Origin: Stentor roeselii
Taxonomy: Eukaryota > Ciliophora > Heterotrichea > Heterotrichida > Stentoridae
Reading direction: 5' to 3'
Length of the DNA stretch: 64,000 bases
Assembly: GCA_006503475.1 (NCBI GenBank)
Contig: RSEH01000058.1
Span: 1-64,000, forward strand
Part shown: positions 47,508 through 56,275 of the stretch, one piece after another
Numbering within the stretch: position 1 is the first letter of the stretch
Layout: every line of letters begins with the position of its first letter
The notes under the pieces: model-generated
What the model saw: only the letters and a program-made list of their open reading frames with translations
Database searches by the model: none
What the model was told of the DNA's origin: nothing
Position numbers and translations under genes: made by a program

Positions 47508-50306
47508 TCAACTCATTTCAGCCAGCTGTATTAACTGTTGTTCTTCCTCAGTAAAATAATTCTTAAAAGTCATTCCAGACGCTTTCAACTGATTTTTTAT
47601 AGCAAGTAAAGCTCTTCCCTTACTTAACTTGATAGATTTTGTGTGTTCATCAAGCTCAACAAGTAAAGGTCTGCTATAAACCCTTTGATTCATTTCTTCA
47701 AGACTTTCCTTATACTTCTTTCTCTGTTCCTCAGCATCTCTTTTTTTCTGCAAAGCTTTACTCTGAAGATCATTTCCTTTCGCTTTGCTCTTTTCCAAGC
47801 TTTCATTAATAATTTTCTGCAATTTTTCCTTTAAAGTTCTAACATTTCCTTCTTTTTTCAAATCATTTGGAGATTTTTGCTTGGGAATAATTTGCGCTTC
47901 TTTTGCTTTTTTCTTATCTTCTTCGATTTTTTGCCTTTTTTCTTTCATTTCTTCTGATCTTTTTTCCATTCCGAGCTTTAAACATTTAACTGGCTCTTTT
48001 TCTTGTTTTTTTCTTTGTAAAGAGTTTTGAAATTCTTCGAAAAGTTTGGGGAAGTCTGGAGGATCCTTCGCTTTGAATGGTGTAAATGTTTGGGGTTCTT
48101 GTTTTGGACCTTTTTCTTTTTCTCTTCTTTCACGGATTTCTTCTGCTCGTTCATCTATGGTGAAAGGCTCGAGTTTTGTGGGTTTTCTTGCTTTTTTCTT
48201 GGCTTCTAAGGTTTTTGCAAATTTTTCATGAAGTTTGGCAAAGTCCGGCGGATCAGTAATCGAGAACCTTCTAACTTCCATGCCATCATTAATCAACTTC
48301 TTAAAACTTTCAGAGCTTTTTTCATACATTCTCATCCTAGGCGGCAATGAAGATTCTCTAAGCATTAGCTGTGCCCTGCTAGCAACTCTTTCCTTTCTTT
48401 TACTTTCCCCTGTCGTGATCATTTCTTTAAAGATCTGAACAGAAGACGATCTCGGAATAGGATTCGCTTTAAACCTTTCAAAATACGGAGAAGTAGGCCT
48501 TGGCCTTTCTCTGTCCTTGTCCCTGAGGTAAAAGCTGAAAGGTTTTTCATTCTGCAAAGTAGCTTCAACTGACGTCCTTTTAATCTCTTCAGACCTGAGC
48601 TTTTGTTTCTCAATCATCTGCTCATAAATCGGAATTTTTACATTTTTCGGTACTGGAACGAGTTTCGGTCTATATTTCAAGTGAAACTCTTCTTCTTTCC
48701 TTTTTTCCTCCATCATTTCCTGAAACTTTTTTTCACGAATTGAAATTTTTTTCTCCTTTTCCCTGGATTCAAAGTCAAAAGGGTCAGGCATGGTTAAGTT
48801 TAAAGTTTTTCTGAGTTTTTCATCATGTTTTGGCAGGTTTTCAGAGGAAAAAAACGATAAAAACTGCTGAAAAGTTAAAAAAGACCCGGCCTGGTCTTGT
48901 ATTTTAAGAAGGGTTTCTTGAATAGTTTCTTCTGAATTGACAGGAATTTTTAGGTATTTTTGAAGTTCCTGATTTTTCAATAAAGAAGAGACCAGGTCAT
49001 AAGTGGAAATTGAAACATTCGGCTCTTCTGATATTTCTTCAAAAATATCTCGAAAAAGACTCAAACATTTTTTCGGCACTTTCGGAGAATTCAGGTAAAA
49101 ATATGATAAAAACTCTTGCCAGGTTAAAAAACTATCGTCTTTTGAAGTGTCTACTCGGATATAATGAAGAACTGAGGCTAAATCAGCTGATTCTTGCTCA
49201 TTTATTGATACTGCTGGAATTCCTAGGCTTTCTTGAACTTCTTTCTCGGAGAGAAGTTCGTCTAAATATAAAAATTTATTCACTTGGTCTGAATCTTCAA
49301 GCATCGAGTCGAAAACCTGCTCAAATAAAAAAATAAGAGACTCAGGCAAGAGACACTTTGGTAAAAACTTCTCAATCACTCGAAAAGATTCAAAATTTCT
49401 ATTTATATACGAAAGATCTGCTAAATGAAAAAACTCTTCTAGGTTTAATCCACGTTCTGGAGAAATTCCTAAAGTTTTTACCATTTTCAAGAAATAATCT
49501 TGAATTTCTTCAAACTCTGTAAGATCTTCAGGGATTTTAAAGAGTTGAGATAGGTCTAAATTGTTGCTGACTTCATGAATCAGCTGGTCAAGAGTAATGA
49601 ATCCTTCTGAAGTAGTATCAAGTTTCTTAAACATCCACCTTAAAAAAATTTCCTTTTCATTCATTTTTGTTTCAATGATTTCTTGATTTTTTTCAATGAT
49701 TTCTTGATTTTTTGATATTTCTGGACTTTTTCCTTTTTTCCTTTCGACGTATTCTGTGAATTTAGCTTCGAATCGTTTTCGGTATTCTTCAACTTCTTTA
49801 CTAATATTTTTAACCTGCGCGGTTTTCTTTGGCTGTTCGAGTTTTTGGGGTTTTCCTCTTGTTTCTTCGAGTTTCGCTCTGCGGATCTCGGCTTCGAGTT
49901 GGATGATTTTTTGAGCTTTTTGCTCTTTGAGGACTTGAAGTTGTTCTAAGTCTTCAAGATTTTCTATGTGCTTGTTTTCTTCTATGTGGTGCATTGGCTC
50001 TAGTGAGTCTCTTCCTTTTTTCGCTTTCTCTGAGACTCGCCGGGTCTTTGTTTGAAGGTCTTGAAGCTCTTTTTTTAGGTTTTTGTAGAGAGGCTCGCTG
50101 GGCTCTACCATGGAAGAACGGCCTGAATTTTTAAACATACGGAAACCTCCACCGTATGATGTTCGGAGTTTGGAATTTTCTAATGGACTTGGCAGTGATT
50201 GAAGTACTTCTTCGCTGGTATTGAATTCGATTGTTGTGGGTTTTAGGTTCATTTTGTTTAGATTATTAGTTTTAAATAACTGTGAATTGATGGATTCCTC
50301 ATTCAA
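47508..50306 (-). CDS. FAM161: EF-hand-like plus FAM161-type centrosomal/ciliary protein, 932 aa
   Basis: Residues 20-215 are charged coiled coil. Residues 225-490 contain EF-hand-like helices (FKKLDTTSEGFITLDQLI, the clearest loop, and several weaker ones). Residues 570-700 match the FAM161 core: KPFSFYLRDKDRER, FERFKANPIPRSSS, RAQLMLRESSLPPRMRMYE. Two related blocks follow (DPPDFAKLHEKFAKTLEAKK and DPPDFPKLFEEFQNSLQRKK). FAM161 proteins bind microtubules at centrioles and ciliary bases. The frame ends with TGA, the only TGA stop among the strong genes here; a TAA comes 17 codons later. It diverges from the next gene with a 12-bp gap. Confidence 0.8.
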   Translation of the reverse strand: MNEESINSQLFKTNNLNKMNLKPTTIEFNTSEEVLQSLPSPLENSKLRTSYGGGFRMFKNSGRSSMVEPSEPLYKNLKKELQDLQTKTRRVSEKAKKGRDSLEPMHHIEENKHIENLEDLEQLQVLKEQKAQKIIQLEAEIRRAKLEETRGKPQKLEQPKKTAQVKNISKEVEEYRKRFEAKFTEYVERKKGKSPEISKNQEIIEKNQEIIETKMNEKEIFLRWMFKKLDTTSEGFITLDQLIHEVSNNLDLSQLFKIPEDLTEFEEIQDYFLKMVKTLGISPERGLNLEEFFHLADLSYINRNFESFRVIEKFLPKCLLPESLIFLFEQVFDSMLEDSDQVNKFLYLDELLSEKEVQESLGIPAVSINEQESADLASVLHYIRVDTSKDDSFLTWQEFLSYFYLNSPKVPKKCLSLFRDIFEEISEEPNVSISTYDLVSSLLKNQELQKYLKIPVNSEETIQETLLKIQDQAGSFLTFQQFLSFFSSENLPKHDEKLRKTLNLTMPDPFDFESREKEKKISIREKKFQEMMEEKRKEEEFHLKYRPKLVPVPKNVKIPIYEQMIEKQKLRSEEIKRTSVEATLQNEKPFSFYLRDKDRERPRPTSPYFERFKANPIPRSSSVQIFKEMITTGESKRKERVASRAQLMLRESSLPPRMRMYEKSSESFKKLINDGMEVRRFSITDPPDFAKLHEKFAKTLEAKKKARKPTKLEPFTIDERAEEIRERREKEKGPKQEPQTFTPFKAKDPPDFPKLFEEFQNSLQRKKQEKEPVKCLKLGMEKRSEEMKEKRQKIEEDKKKAKEAQIIPKQKSPNDLKKEGNVRTLKEKLQKIINESLEKSKAKGNDLQSKALQKKRDAEEQRKKYKESLEEMNQRVYSRPLLVELDEHTKSIKLSKGRALLAIKNQLKASGMTFKNYFTEEEQQLIQLAEMS

Positions 50307-50318
50307 AATCCATACAAA

Positions 50319-50957
50319 ATGGATAACGACTCAGAAGACGTTGATAACCTCTCATCAAGATGCGAAGCGATCTACACCTCAACCTACAACAACCTATCAA
50401 ACTGTGCATCAATAATTCGCGAATGCAAATCACTTCGACAAACCCTTCTAAAAACCCATTCAAAGCCTTTCCCTCTAAAATCAGACAATCACTGCCAGAC
50501 GGATCCAGATCCCAATCCCCTTTTTGAATTCCCAACGCAACCTCCATCATCCCTACTAAAACCCGACTTAAGTCCATCAACCCATCATGCTTCATCAAGT
50601 CTCTCATCATTGAAAAGCGAGGTTCAAAGTCTAAAAAAAGTCGTAAGTCACCTGATCGAGCGAATAGTAAGAAAAACTCAGGGAACCCAAGACAAGATAA
50701 TAAAAATTCAGTCATCCCGTCTGAAGTCTCAAGGACTGGCCGAGCGTCGAAGCGAGTCCACTTATCAGAGTTTAAACCCGAGCGAAAACGGAAAATTTTT
50801 GACGTTCCCAGGGCAGTCTCTGGGTTTGTACATCACAAACGTAAGGTTTTCTTAGAGTAGACCGCGAACAAGAGGCCAACAAGAGACTTTGATGCCTTTT
50901 TTGTCGAATTCTGTGATTAATTGGACTGGGTCTCTTCGTAGTTTTCCTAAAAGTTAG
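50319..50957 (+). CDS. small protein of unknown function, two exons, about 207 aa
   Basis: The first frame stops at 50,855, but that stop lies within a perfect 15-nt GT...TAG intron (50,841-50,855, gtaaggttttcttag) in phase 0. Splicing continues as SRPRTRGQQETLMPF for 34 codons to TAG at 50,957. The protein has a Ser/Pro-rich middle and a short coiled coil (SSLKSEVQSLKKVVSHLIER). No domain recognised. It diverges from FAM161 by 12 bp and converges on the p24 gene with 6 bp between stops. Confidence 0.65.
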
Positions 50958-50963
50958 TTATTT

Positions 50964-51569
50964 TTAGACTGAATTCGCTGGTTTATTATTAAAGAAACCT
51001 CGTAATATATAGGCCTGACCGATTGATACTAGGAAAAGCACTACTATTTTTATTAAACCGCTGAATAATACTCGGTCACATGTTTGCTCTGCTAGGTCAC
51101 GGTGGGTTTTTTCACGACGCTCGTAGAATTGGATGTTTCGGTAGACTGTGTCGAGGTTACGGCTTAGACGACGGAAGTTGGAACGGATTGGGTTGATTTC
51201 GTCTTGAGTTGCCATTTTTTCTTCTTGAAGCCCATCCTGCAGGTAAAAGTCGAAAGAAATCGATTTAGGTGAAGCATCCTTAGACTGAAAGCATAACCGA
51301 TAAACCCCTGAAGATGACGCCTTCGCTTCAAACTTTCCTTCTCTAGTCATCGGAGGGTTGTTATAAGCGATTAGTCCTCGAGTATCCATCACAGTGGTGA
51401 TCACATTATGTTCCTTTTCACCTGAGACCACATAAGAGATACTCACGTCATTTCCAGAGTCAACTTTCTGATTAAAACAACGCATAGACCCCTTACCTTG
51501 AAGAACAATAGAAGTAGAACAAGCCAAATACAACACCCCAAACAAGACCACAACAGCCGAAAGATGCAT
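50964..51569 (-). CDS. p24 (emp24/gp25L, TMED) GOLD-domain cargo receptor, 201 aa
   Basis: I take the ATG at 51,569 because it opens directly into a signal peptide (AVVVLFGVLYLACSTS); an upstream in-frame ATG exists at 51,623. The GOLD domain has the paired Cys (residues near 35 and 95: MRCFNQKV, YRLCFQSK), followed by a lumenal coiled coil, a membrane helix (LIKIVVLFLVSIGQAYIL) and the tail RGFFNNKPANSV. The FF pair is a COPII-binding signal of the family. Size and order are standard. p24 proteins cycle between ER and Golgi. Start context TATTATAAAAATG. Confidence 0.93.
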   Translation of the reverse strand: MHLSAVVVLFGVLYLACSTSIVLQGKGSMRCFNQKVDSGNDVSISYVVSGEKEHNVITTVMDTRGLIAYNNPPMTREGKFEAKASSSGVYRLCFQSKDASPKSISFDFYLQDGLQEEKMATQDEINPIRSNFRRLSRNLDTVYRNIQFYERREKTHRDLAEQTCDRVLFSGLIKIVVLFLVSIGQAYILRGFFNNKPANSV

Positions 51570-51624
51570 TTTTATAATACTTACATAAAAATGTCTAAAA
51601 TATTCATTAAAATCCAGTTTCACA

Positions 51625-52617
51625 CTATCGAGTCAAAGTTTCAGATTCAAAAGTTGTGAAAATAACAGGGCCATTCCTTTCCTTAGGACTTTTATCTTGA
51701 ATCTCATTCTGAAGTCCTAAAACTTCATTTTTATTAGTGATGACTCCGATATCCCTAAGTCGATCCTCCAAATAGCTGATGATTTCTTGATCCTCAGCAT
51801 GTGTTAAGTTAAACCTGTACCTATACTCAAAGTCAACCCCAGCCTTTTCAACCAGATACTGCAAACAATAAAAGTAATTCTTATCAATTTTCCCTTTCGC
51901 CCCATCGATCAAGATATTAATCGCGTTCATTCCAAGATGATTTTTTACGCGAAAATTGACTCTACATGTTTTATGCAAAAACAAGATCATTTTATACTTT
52001 CCGTATCTACAAGCTAACAAGGCGCAATTTTCCCCTGAAAGGTCTTCTTTATACTCAAAGTCAAGAGTTTTCGGCACAAAAGACCGTGTTTCAAAGAACT
52101 TATAAACAAAAGTCAACAACTGTATCTGCTCTTGAATGACAGCAAGATGAATAGGCTGGTACTTCGTTTTGGCATCAGCAGCAAGTACTGACTCATCACA
52201 GATAAAACAAGAAATTCTACTCTGTTGAATCTCCTGAACCTCTGGAAATTCCGTATTTTCTTCAATGTAAAGTGGAAGGTAATGTCTAAGCAAGTCTGTA
52301 AAACCTTTTGCACAGACAATGTGAAGAGAAGAAATTTCAAACTTTTCAAATAAACTTTCCATGTCAGAGATCTTTGCGTTGAGGTTTTGATGAATGAACT
52401 TAAATGATTTTTCTTGTCCTAACCACAGTGCATATGCCAGAGGATTCATTTTAAAGCCTTGAACTTCGAGAAAGACTTCGTTGATGTCTTTGGATTTGAG
52501 GTAGTGACGAGATGAGGATGATAGAGCCTTTTGGTTTCCGCTTTCAATCGCGCTTTTGAACCTGTCGATTAGCACTGCCTCGCTGGAAGATGAGGAAAAG
52601 GTTTGACTGCAGCCCAT
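51625..52617 (-). CDS. ankyrin-repeat protein with N-terminal acylation signal, 330 aa
   Basis: Starts MGCSQTFSSSSSE: Gly 2 with Ser/Thr at 6 suits myristoylation and Cys 3 palmitoylation. Ankyrin-type helices run from residue 55 to 250 (NPLAYALWLGQEKSFKFI, SSLHIVCAKGFTDLLRHYL, QPIHLAVIQEQIQLLTFVY, NCALLACRYGKYKMILFLHK, GMNAINILIDGA). The repeats are divergent. A role as a membrane-tethered adaptor is inference. Starts at CAATAAATGG, ends in TAG. Confidence 0.8.
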   Translation of the reverse strand: MGCSQTFSSSSSEAVLIDRFKSAIESGNQKALSSSSRHYLKSKDINEVFLEVQGFKMNPLAYALWLGQEKSFKFIHQNLNAKISDMESLFEKFEISSLHIVCAKGFTDLLRHYLPLYIEENTEFPEVQEIQQSRISCFICDESVLAADAKTKYQPIHLAVIQEQIQLLTFVYKFFETRSFVPKTLDFEYKEDLSGENCALLACRYGKYKMILFLHKTCRVNFRVKNHLGMNAINILIDGAKGKIDKNYFYCLQYLVEKAGVDFEYRYRFNLTHAEDQEIISYLEDRLRDIGVITNKNEVLGLQNEIQDKSPKERNGPVIFTTFESETLTR

Positions 52618-52639
52618 TTATTGGATATAACTTGAGTAT

Positions 52640-53515
52640 TTATACATTACCGAATTCGAAGATTAATTTAAGGAAATTCAAACGGCAGGATTGAAGGTCT
52701 TCTTTAGATACTATTCCGAATGAACCTTGGGATAGGTTTAGAATCGTTTGAAGCATGAAAAGAGATGAGTCTTCAGAGGAAAACTGATCGTTTATTAATA
52801 CTTTTTGGAATATTAACTCTTTTAGACTTCTTTGGATAGAATCTCGATCTGAATTCTGAGATTGACGTCGGAGGAAACGGTAGAGGTTTTTTAGGATTTC
52901 TTTTAAATAGCATTGGTTTTTTAAGGGGTCGAAGTAGTTGACTACCATTTCTTTTGAGTTGAAGGTGAGAACTGTCCAATGCCCTACGAAAATAGGAAAC
53001 ACCAAGATCTGAACTGCAAAAATATCTATTTTGCTGTTAGTTTTTTCATTATGAAAGACCTTCTGAGTGAATTTCGTTTTTGCAATAAGAATTTTATTCG
53101 ACTCACTGTTTTCTTTGACAACTTTCGAGTTAACAAACTTAATCACAGTCAAAAGACAGTCGATAGTTTTTTGACTGATTGGCCCACTGATAAGAGTTTT
53201 TAAATCATCTTGAGTCAATTCACTTTTTCCTATTTTTACCAATGTAGCCAAAGGGTTCTTGCAAGAGTAAATATAAGACATAATCTCAGCTTCAGTCGTT
53301 AATTTGATTGTGGATTGCTTCTTAGGAGATTCCTGGCATTGAACATCACTGGTTCGAACAAATGCAGGAAGCATCGAGTTTTTTAGGTTTTTAGATGATG
53401 TTAATCGTTGATAAGGCGTGTATGCATTAGGGGAGCAACGACTCCGGCCGAATGAACACTGAGAAGCACTAAAACTACTCTTGGTTTCCTTTATGAATTG
53501 CTTTCCTTCCATCAT
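52640..53515 (-). CDS. Ulp1/SENP-like (C48) protease fold with Cys replaced, 291 aa
   Basis: The C-terminal 200 residues follow the Ulp1 pattern: LTQDDLKTLISGPISQKTID, resembling the LNDEII segment; VGHWTVLTF with the catalytic His; VVNYFDPL with the Asp; and DQFSSEDSSLFML where active enzymes have Q...DCGxF. Here the nucleophile position reads Ser (codon TCA), so it is likely not a normal cysteine protease. It may bind SUMO or another ubiquitin-like protein without cleaving it. The N-terminal 80 residues are basic and disordered. Assignment rests on motif order; the alignment in the Q region should be checked. Confidence 0.65.
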   Translation of the reverse strand: MMEGKQFIKETKSSFSASQCSFGRSRCSPNAYTPYQRLTSSKNLKNSMLPAFVRTSDVQCQESPKKQSTIKLTTEAEIMSYIYSCKNPLATLVKIGKSELTQDDLKTLISGPISQKTIDCLLTVIKFVNSKVVKENSESNKILIAKTKFTQKVFHNEKTNSKIDIFAVQILVFPIFVGHWTVLTFNSKEMVVNYFDPLKNQCYLKEILKNLYRFLRRQSQNSDRDSIQRSLKELIFQKVLINDQFSSEDSSLFMLQTILNLSQGSFGIVSKEDLQSCRLNFLKLIFEFGNV

Positions 53516-53558
53516 TTTTATTGGATTTTAGATTTGCAGTCCAGCTTAGATTCAAGAT

Positions 53559-53602
53559 GGTTGTTTGGCCGAGCGGTCTAAGGCGGTAGCTTAAGGCGCT
53601 AT

Positions 53603-53633
<31 letters not shown>

Positions 53634-53638
53634 AGCCA
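53559..53638 (+). tRNA. tRNA-Leu(AAG): tRNA-Leu (anticodon AAG)
   Basis: The acceptor stem ggttgtt pairs with agcagcc (with wobbles). D-stem GCC/GGC. The anticodon stem is gtagc/gctat with loop ttaaggc (anticodon AAG). An 11-nt variable loop and the T-arm gtggg-ttcaaat-cccac follow, then discriminator A. No encoded CCA and no intron. A T5 run directly after 53,638 fits a Pol III terminator. Confidence 0.95.
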
Positions 53639-54010
53639 TTTTTGACTTGGCCTCGAGTGAATAAATTCATTTAAAAAGCAACACCCAACTAAAACTGTTT
53701 CACTAAGACTAAAAAATCACTGCTATTGACGCATTTTGCCTAAAATATTATTTAATAAACCTGTTTTAAAAAATTTCATCAAATTATGAAAAAAAATCTT
53801 TAATTTAATCATTATAAAATTCTTTAAAACATGAAAAAGAAGATCATCAAAACATTCTTAAATTCACAAAAAAGTCGAAAAAAATGATAAATTCAGATTC
53901 TTTCCAATGATTCTGATAAAAATTAAATTTCAATCCTTTCATCACTAAATTTTTCCAAAAGACATATTTTTTCAGAACTCTTAACGCGAAAAGACCATTC
54001 TCACCAAAAC
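53639..54010. other. intergenic stretch
   Basis: AT-rich 370 bp between tRNA-Leu and the PP2C stop, opening with the T-run of the tRNA terminator. Nothing else recognised. Confidence 0.5.
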
Positions 54011-55057
54011 TTACGTTAAGTTAAAAATCAAAATACTTATATCATCAACCAATTCCGCTCCACTTTTAACCCATCGATTCCAAGCCTTTTGCTCCAGCAC
54101 TCTGCAAGCGTTTCTACAATCATAAGACCCGAGGACATTAGCGACTTCATAATTTTCAACCACATCCCAAAGTCCATCAGTGGCAAGGACTAAAAACAAG
54201 TCATTTTCATCAAGTTTTGTTTTTCTCACAAAAGGTTCAAAGCTAGCTCCGAACGCTTTAAACTTCGTATCTCCAAAAGTCCTGGAAACAGCCAAAGCGA
54301 GGTCTTCACCAGGAACGTAAATCCTAGAAACATCTCTGTCATCCTTTTTCGCTACTTTACCGCCCGCTCGTTCAATTCTACTTTTTTCGATGACGTCAGC
54401 AGGTTTATGGTCTATTGTAAGAGGAACCGCCAGTAGTTTATCCTGAAATTTCTTAATCAAAACGGCTCGCGAGTCTCCGATATGCGCGACGGTCAGGGTG
54501 TTGTGAACAATGGTGACCACCGTGGCTGTTGACCCTGAAAGTTCGCAATTGATATTTTTTGCTTTGGCCTTCTTTAAAATTTCAGCTTCTGTCAGTGAAA
54601 AAGCTTCTGAAATCAACTCACAACCAACTTCTTGAATATGTTTGACCAAAGCTTTTCGAGCGATTGAAGAAATGAAATGTCCGTTTTCACCGTGCCCGTC
54701 AAACATCCCGAAGCATAACAATGATTGACTTGAAACTATGCAGAAGTTGTCTTGGTTAACACCTTCTTTCAGTCCTTTTCGGCTTGTCACTGAGAGCTTT
54801 GTTGAAGTCACTAACTCTGGGTAGGCTGTGCCTCGGAATTCTATTGGCTTTAAACTGAATGGCTCGTCGAAACGGCTTGGAAAACCACCGAATGCTTCGA
54901 AAAAAATACTTAGATGTGAATCTGTCTTCGGAAAATTTGAAGGGAATCGGAATAGGTGATTTGATTCGGATGTCACTGGAGTTAGTTCTTTTTTCACTTT
55001 TATTATGGTTTCGGAGATTGGCTTATTTGAAAGTCTTTTTGATGAACAGCTTCCCAT
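54011..55057 (-). CDS. PP2C-family protein phosphatase with N-terminal acylation signal, 348 aa
   Basis: All PP2C motifs are present: GMFDGHGENGH (metal-binding Asp), GSTATVV, VAHIGDSRAVL, DHKPADVIEKSRIERAGGKV, LALAVSRTFGDTKFK and LATDGLWDVVEN. The metal-binding aspartates look intact, so it should be an active Mg/Mn-dependent Ser/Thr phosphatase. The start MGSCSSKRLS fits myristoylation, with Cys 4 for palmitoylation, suggesting membrane location. Start context CTAATAAATAATG. About 350 aa, a normal length. Confidence 0.95.
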   Translation of the reverse strand: MGSCSSKRLSNKPISETIIKVKKELTPVTSESNHLFRFPSNFPKTDSHLSIFFEAFGGFPSRFDEPFSLKPIEFRGTAYPELVTSTKLSVTSRKGLKEGVNQDNFCIVSSQSLLCFGMFDGHGENGHFISSIARKALVKHIQEVGCELISEAFSLTEAEILKKAKAKNINCELSGSTATVVTIVHNTLTVAHIGDSRAVLIKKFQDKLLAVPLTIDHKPADVIEKSRIERAGGKVAKKDDRDVSRIYVPGEDLALAVSRTFGDTKFKAFGASFEPFVRKTKLDENDLFLVLATDGLWDVVENYEVANVLGSYDCRNACRVLEQKAWNRWVKSGAELVDDISILIFNLT

Positions 55058-55796
55058 TATTTATTAGGAGCCATTGATGTGGCGATTAATTAGAGTGGGT
55101 TTCGATGGGAGGTGAAATTATTTTAATTGAAATTTGAATCCTGGGCGAACAATATATGGTTCAAGTAGATTAACGAAAGCACAGAAAAGTCTAGAGACTA
55201 TGAAAAATTTCTGTTCATCGGTTATAATAATTAAAATAAGTAGGGCTTGTTACAGGCTCTAAAAAATTCACAGTTTGGATCAGATTTGAATGATATATAC
55301 CAGCTTTTGGAAATTTCTCTGAATTTCATATTTCTTAGATTTATTAGATATTGTAATCAATCATTATATTCTAGAATTAATTTTCAAATTTTTTCAATTT
55401 TTTGGACTCACCAGATGATTTTAGTGATTTTTCTGGTTATTTAATAAGACAGTTGCATTATTTAGAAAAAAAAATTGTTTATATTTAAATTGTGCATGCT
55501 TTATTGATTTCTGCAGGTAATTGAAATCCGTCCTTTGCATTGTGAAAATTTAAAAAATCAACTGAAGCTTATTTATTATATCAAAACTATAAAAGTTTAA
55601 ACCAAACTATGAAAATTTAGTTAGTTTTGATTATACATTGAATCATTATCATATATTTTTAATTTGTAGTCTTTCTAACTATTAACTATATTCAAATCAT
55701 TGAAGAGATTTAATTTTTGCATCCTGTTAACTACAATTATCACACTTAATCAACTAATGATTCCATTTTCAACATAACTAATCCTAAAATTTGCTA
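55058..55796. other. intergenic stretch
   Basis: The first 50 bases are the C-poor 5' flank of the PP2C gene. The rest is AT-rich; a 65-codon frame at 55,247-55,444 begins with TTG and shows no protein-like composition. I see no RNA gene. Confidence 0.5.
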
Positions 55797-55976
55797 ATGA
55801 CGAGTGTATTCGATTTTACCGCCTTAGCCCAATCCTTAGATCTCCAAAACTTGAACCAATCCTCAAAAAAATCCGAATCCCCAGACAATTCTATAAAAGA
55901 CCTTCCAAGATACTTCGAAGTTTGTCTAGAATGCCTTGAAAAGTTGTTCCTCTGTAGATGTTTAAAGAATAAATGA
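55797..55976 (+). CDS. small ORF, 59 aa, possible microprotein
   Basis: ATG at 55,797 opens MTSVFDFTALAQSLDLQNLN and ends at TGA (55,974-55,976) after CLECLEKLFLCRCLKNK. Composition is less AT-rich than its surroundings and the C-terminal part would be an amphipathic, Cys-containing helix. TGA is a rare stop here; if read through, TAA follows four codons later. No homologue recognised, so coding status is uncertain. Confidence 0.35.
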   Translation: MTSVFDFTALAQSLDLQNLNQSSKKSESPDNSIKDLPRYFEVCLECLEKLFLCRCLKNK

Positions 55977-56048
55977 TTGGTTTTCATCTAACACGATGTC
56001 CCTCTCACTCAATCCAAAAAAAGTCTAAATCCAACCAACCCGAAAAAG

Positions 56049-56121
56049 AGCCCACTGCGGGATTTGAACCCGCGACCTTTCGCTTACGAGACGAATACAA
56101 TAACCGCTATGCTAAGCAGGC
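56049..56121 (-). tRNA. tRNA-Thr(CGT): tRNA-Thr (anticodon CGT)
   Basis: Read on the minus strand: acceptor gcctgct pairs with agtgggc (two wobbles); anticodon stem ttcgt/gcgaa with loop ctcgtaa (anticodon CGT); T-arm gcggg-ttcaaat-cccgc; discriminator T. No intron or encoded CCA. A T5 run follows the 3' end (ctcttttt), as expected for Pol III. Confidence 0.93.
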
Positions 56122-56275
56122 TGATTCACTTAAACATCTGAAATTTTAATACTTTGAAGGATTTTCAACTTCTCAATCAAAAGACTTCAGATCCATTCCC
56201 TAATCACTTCAACTCCTTCTTTCACTTCAGTTCTAAAACCAAAAACTTCCATTTAAATCTAAAATACTACCAAAA

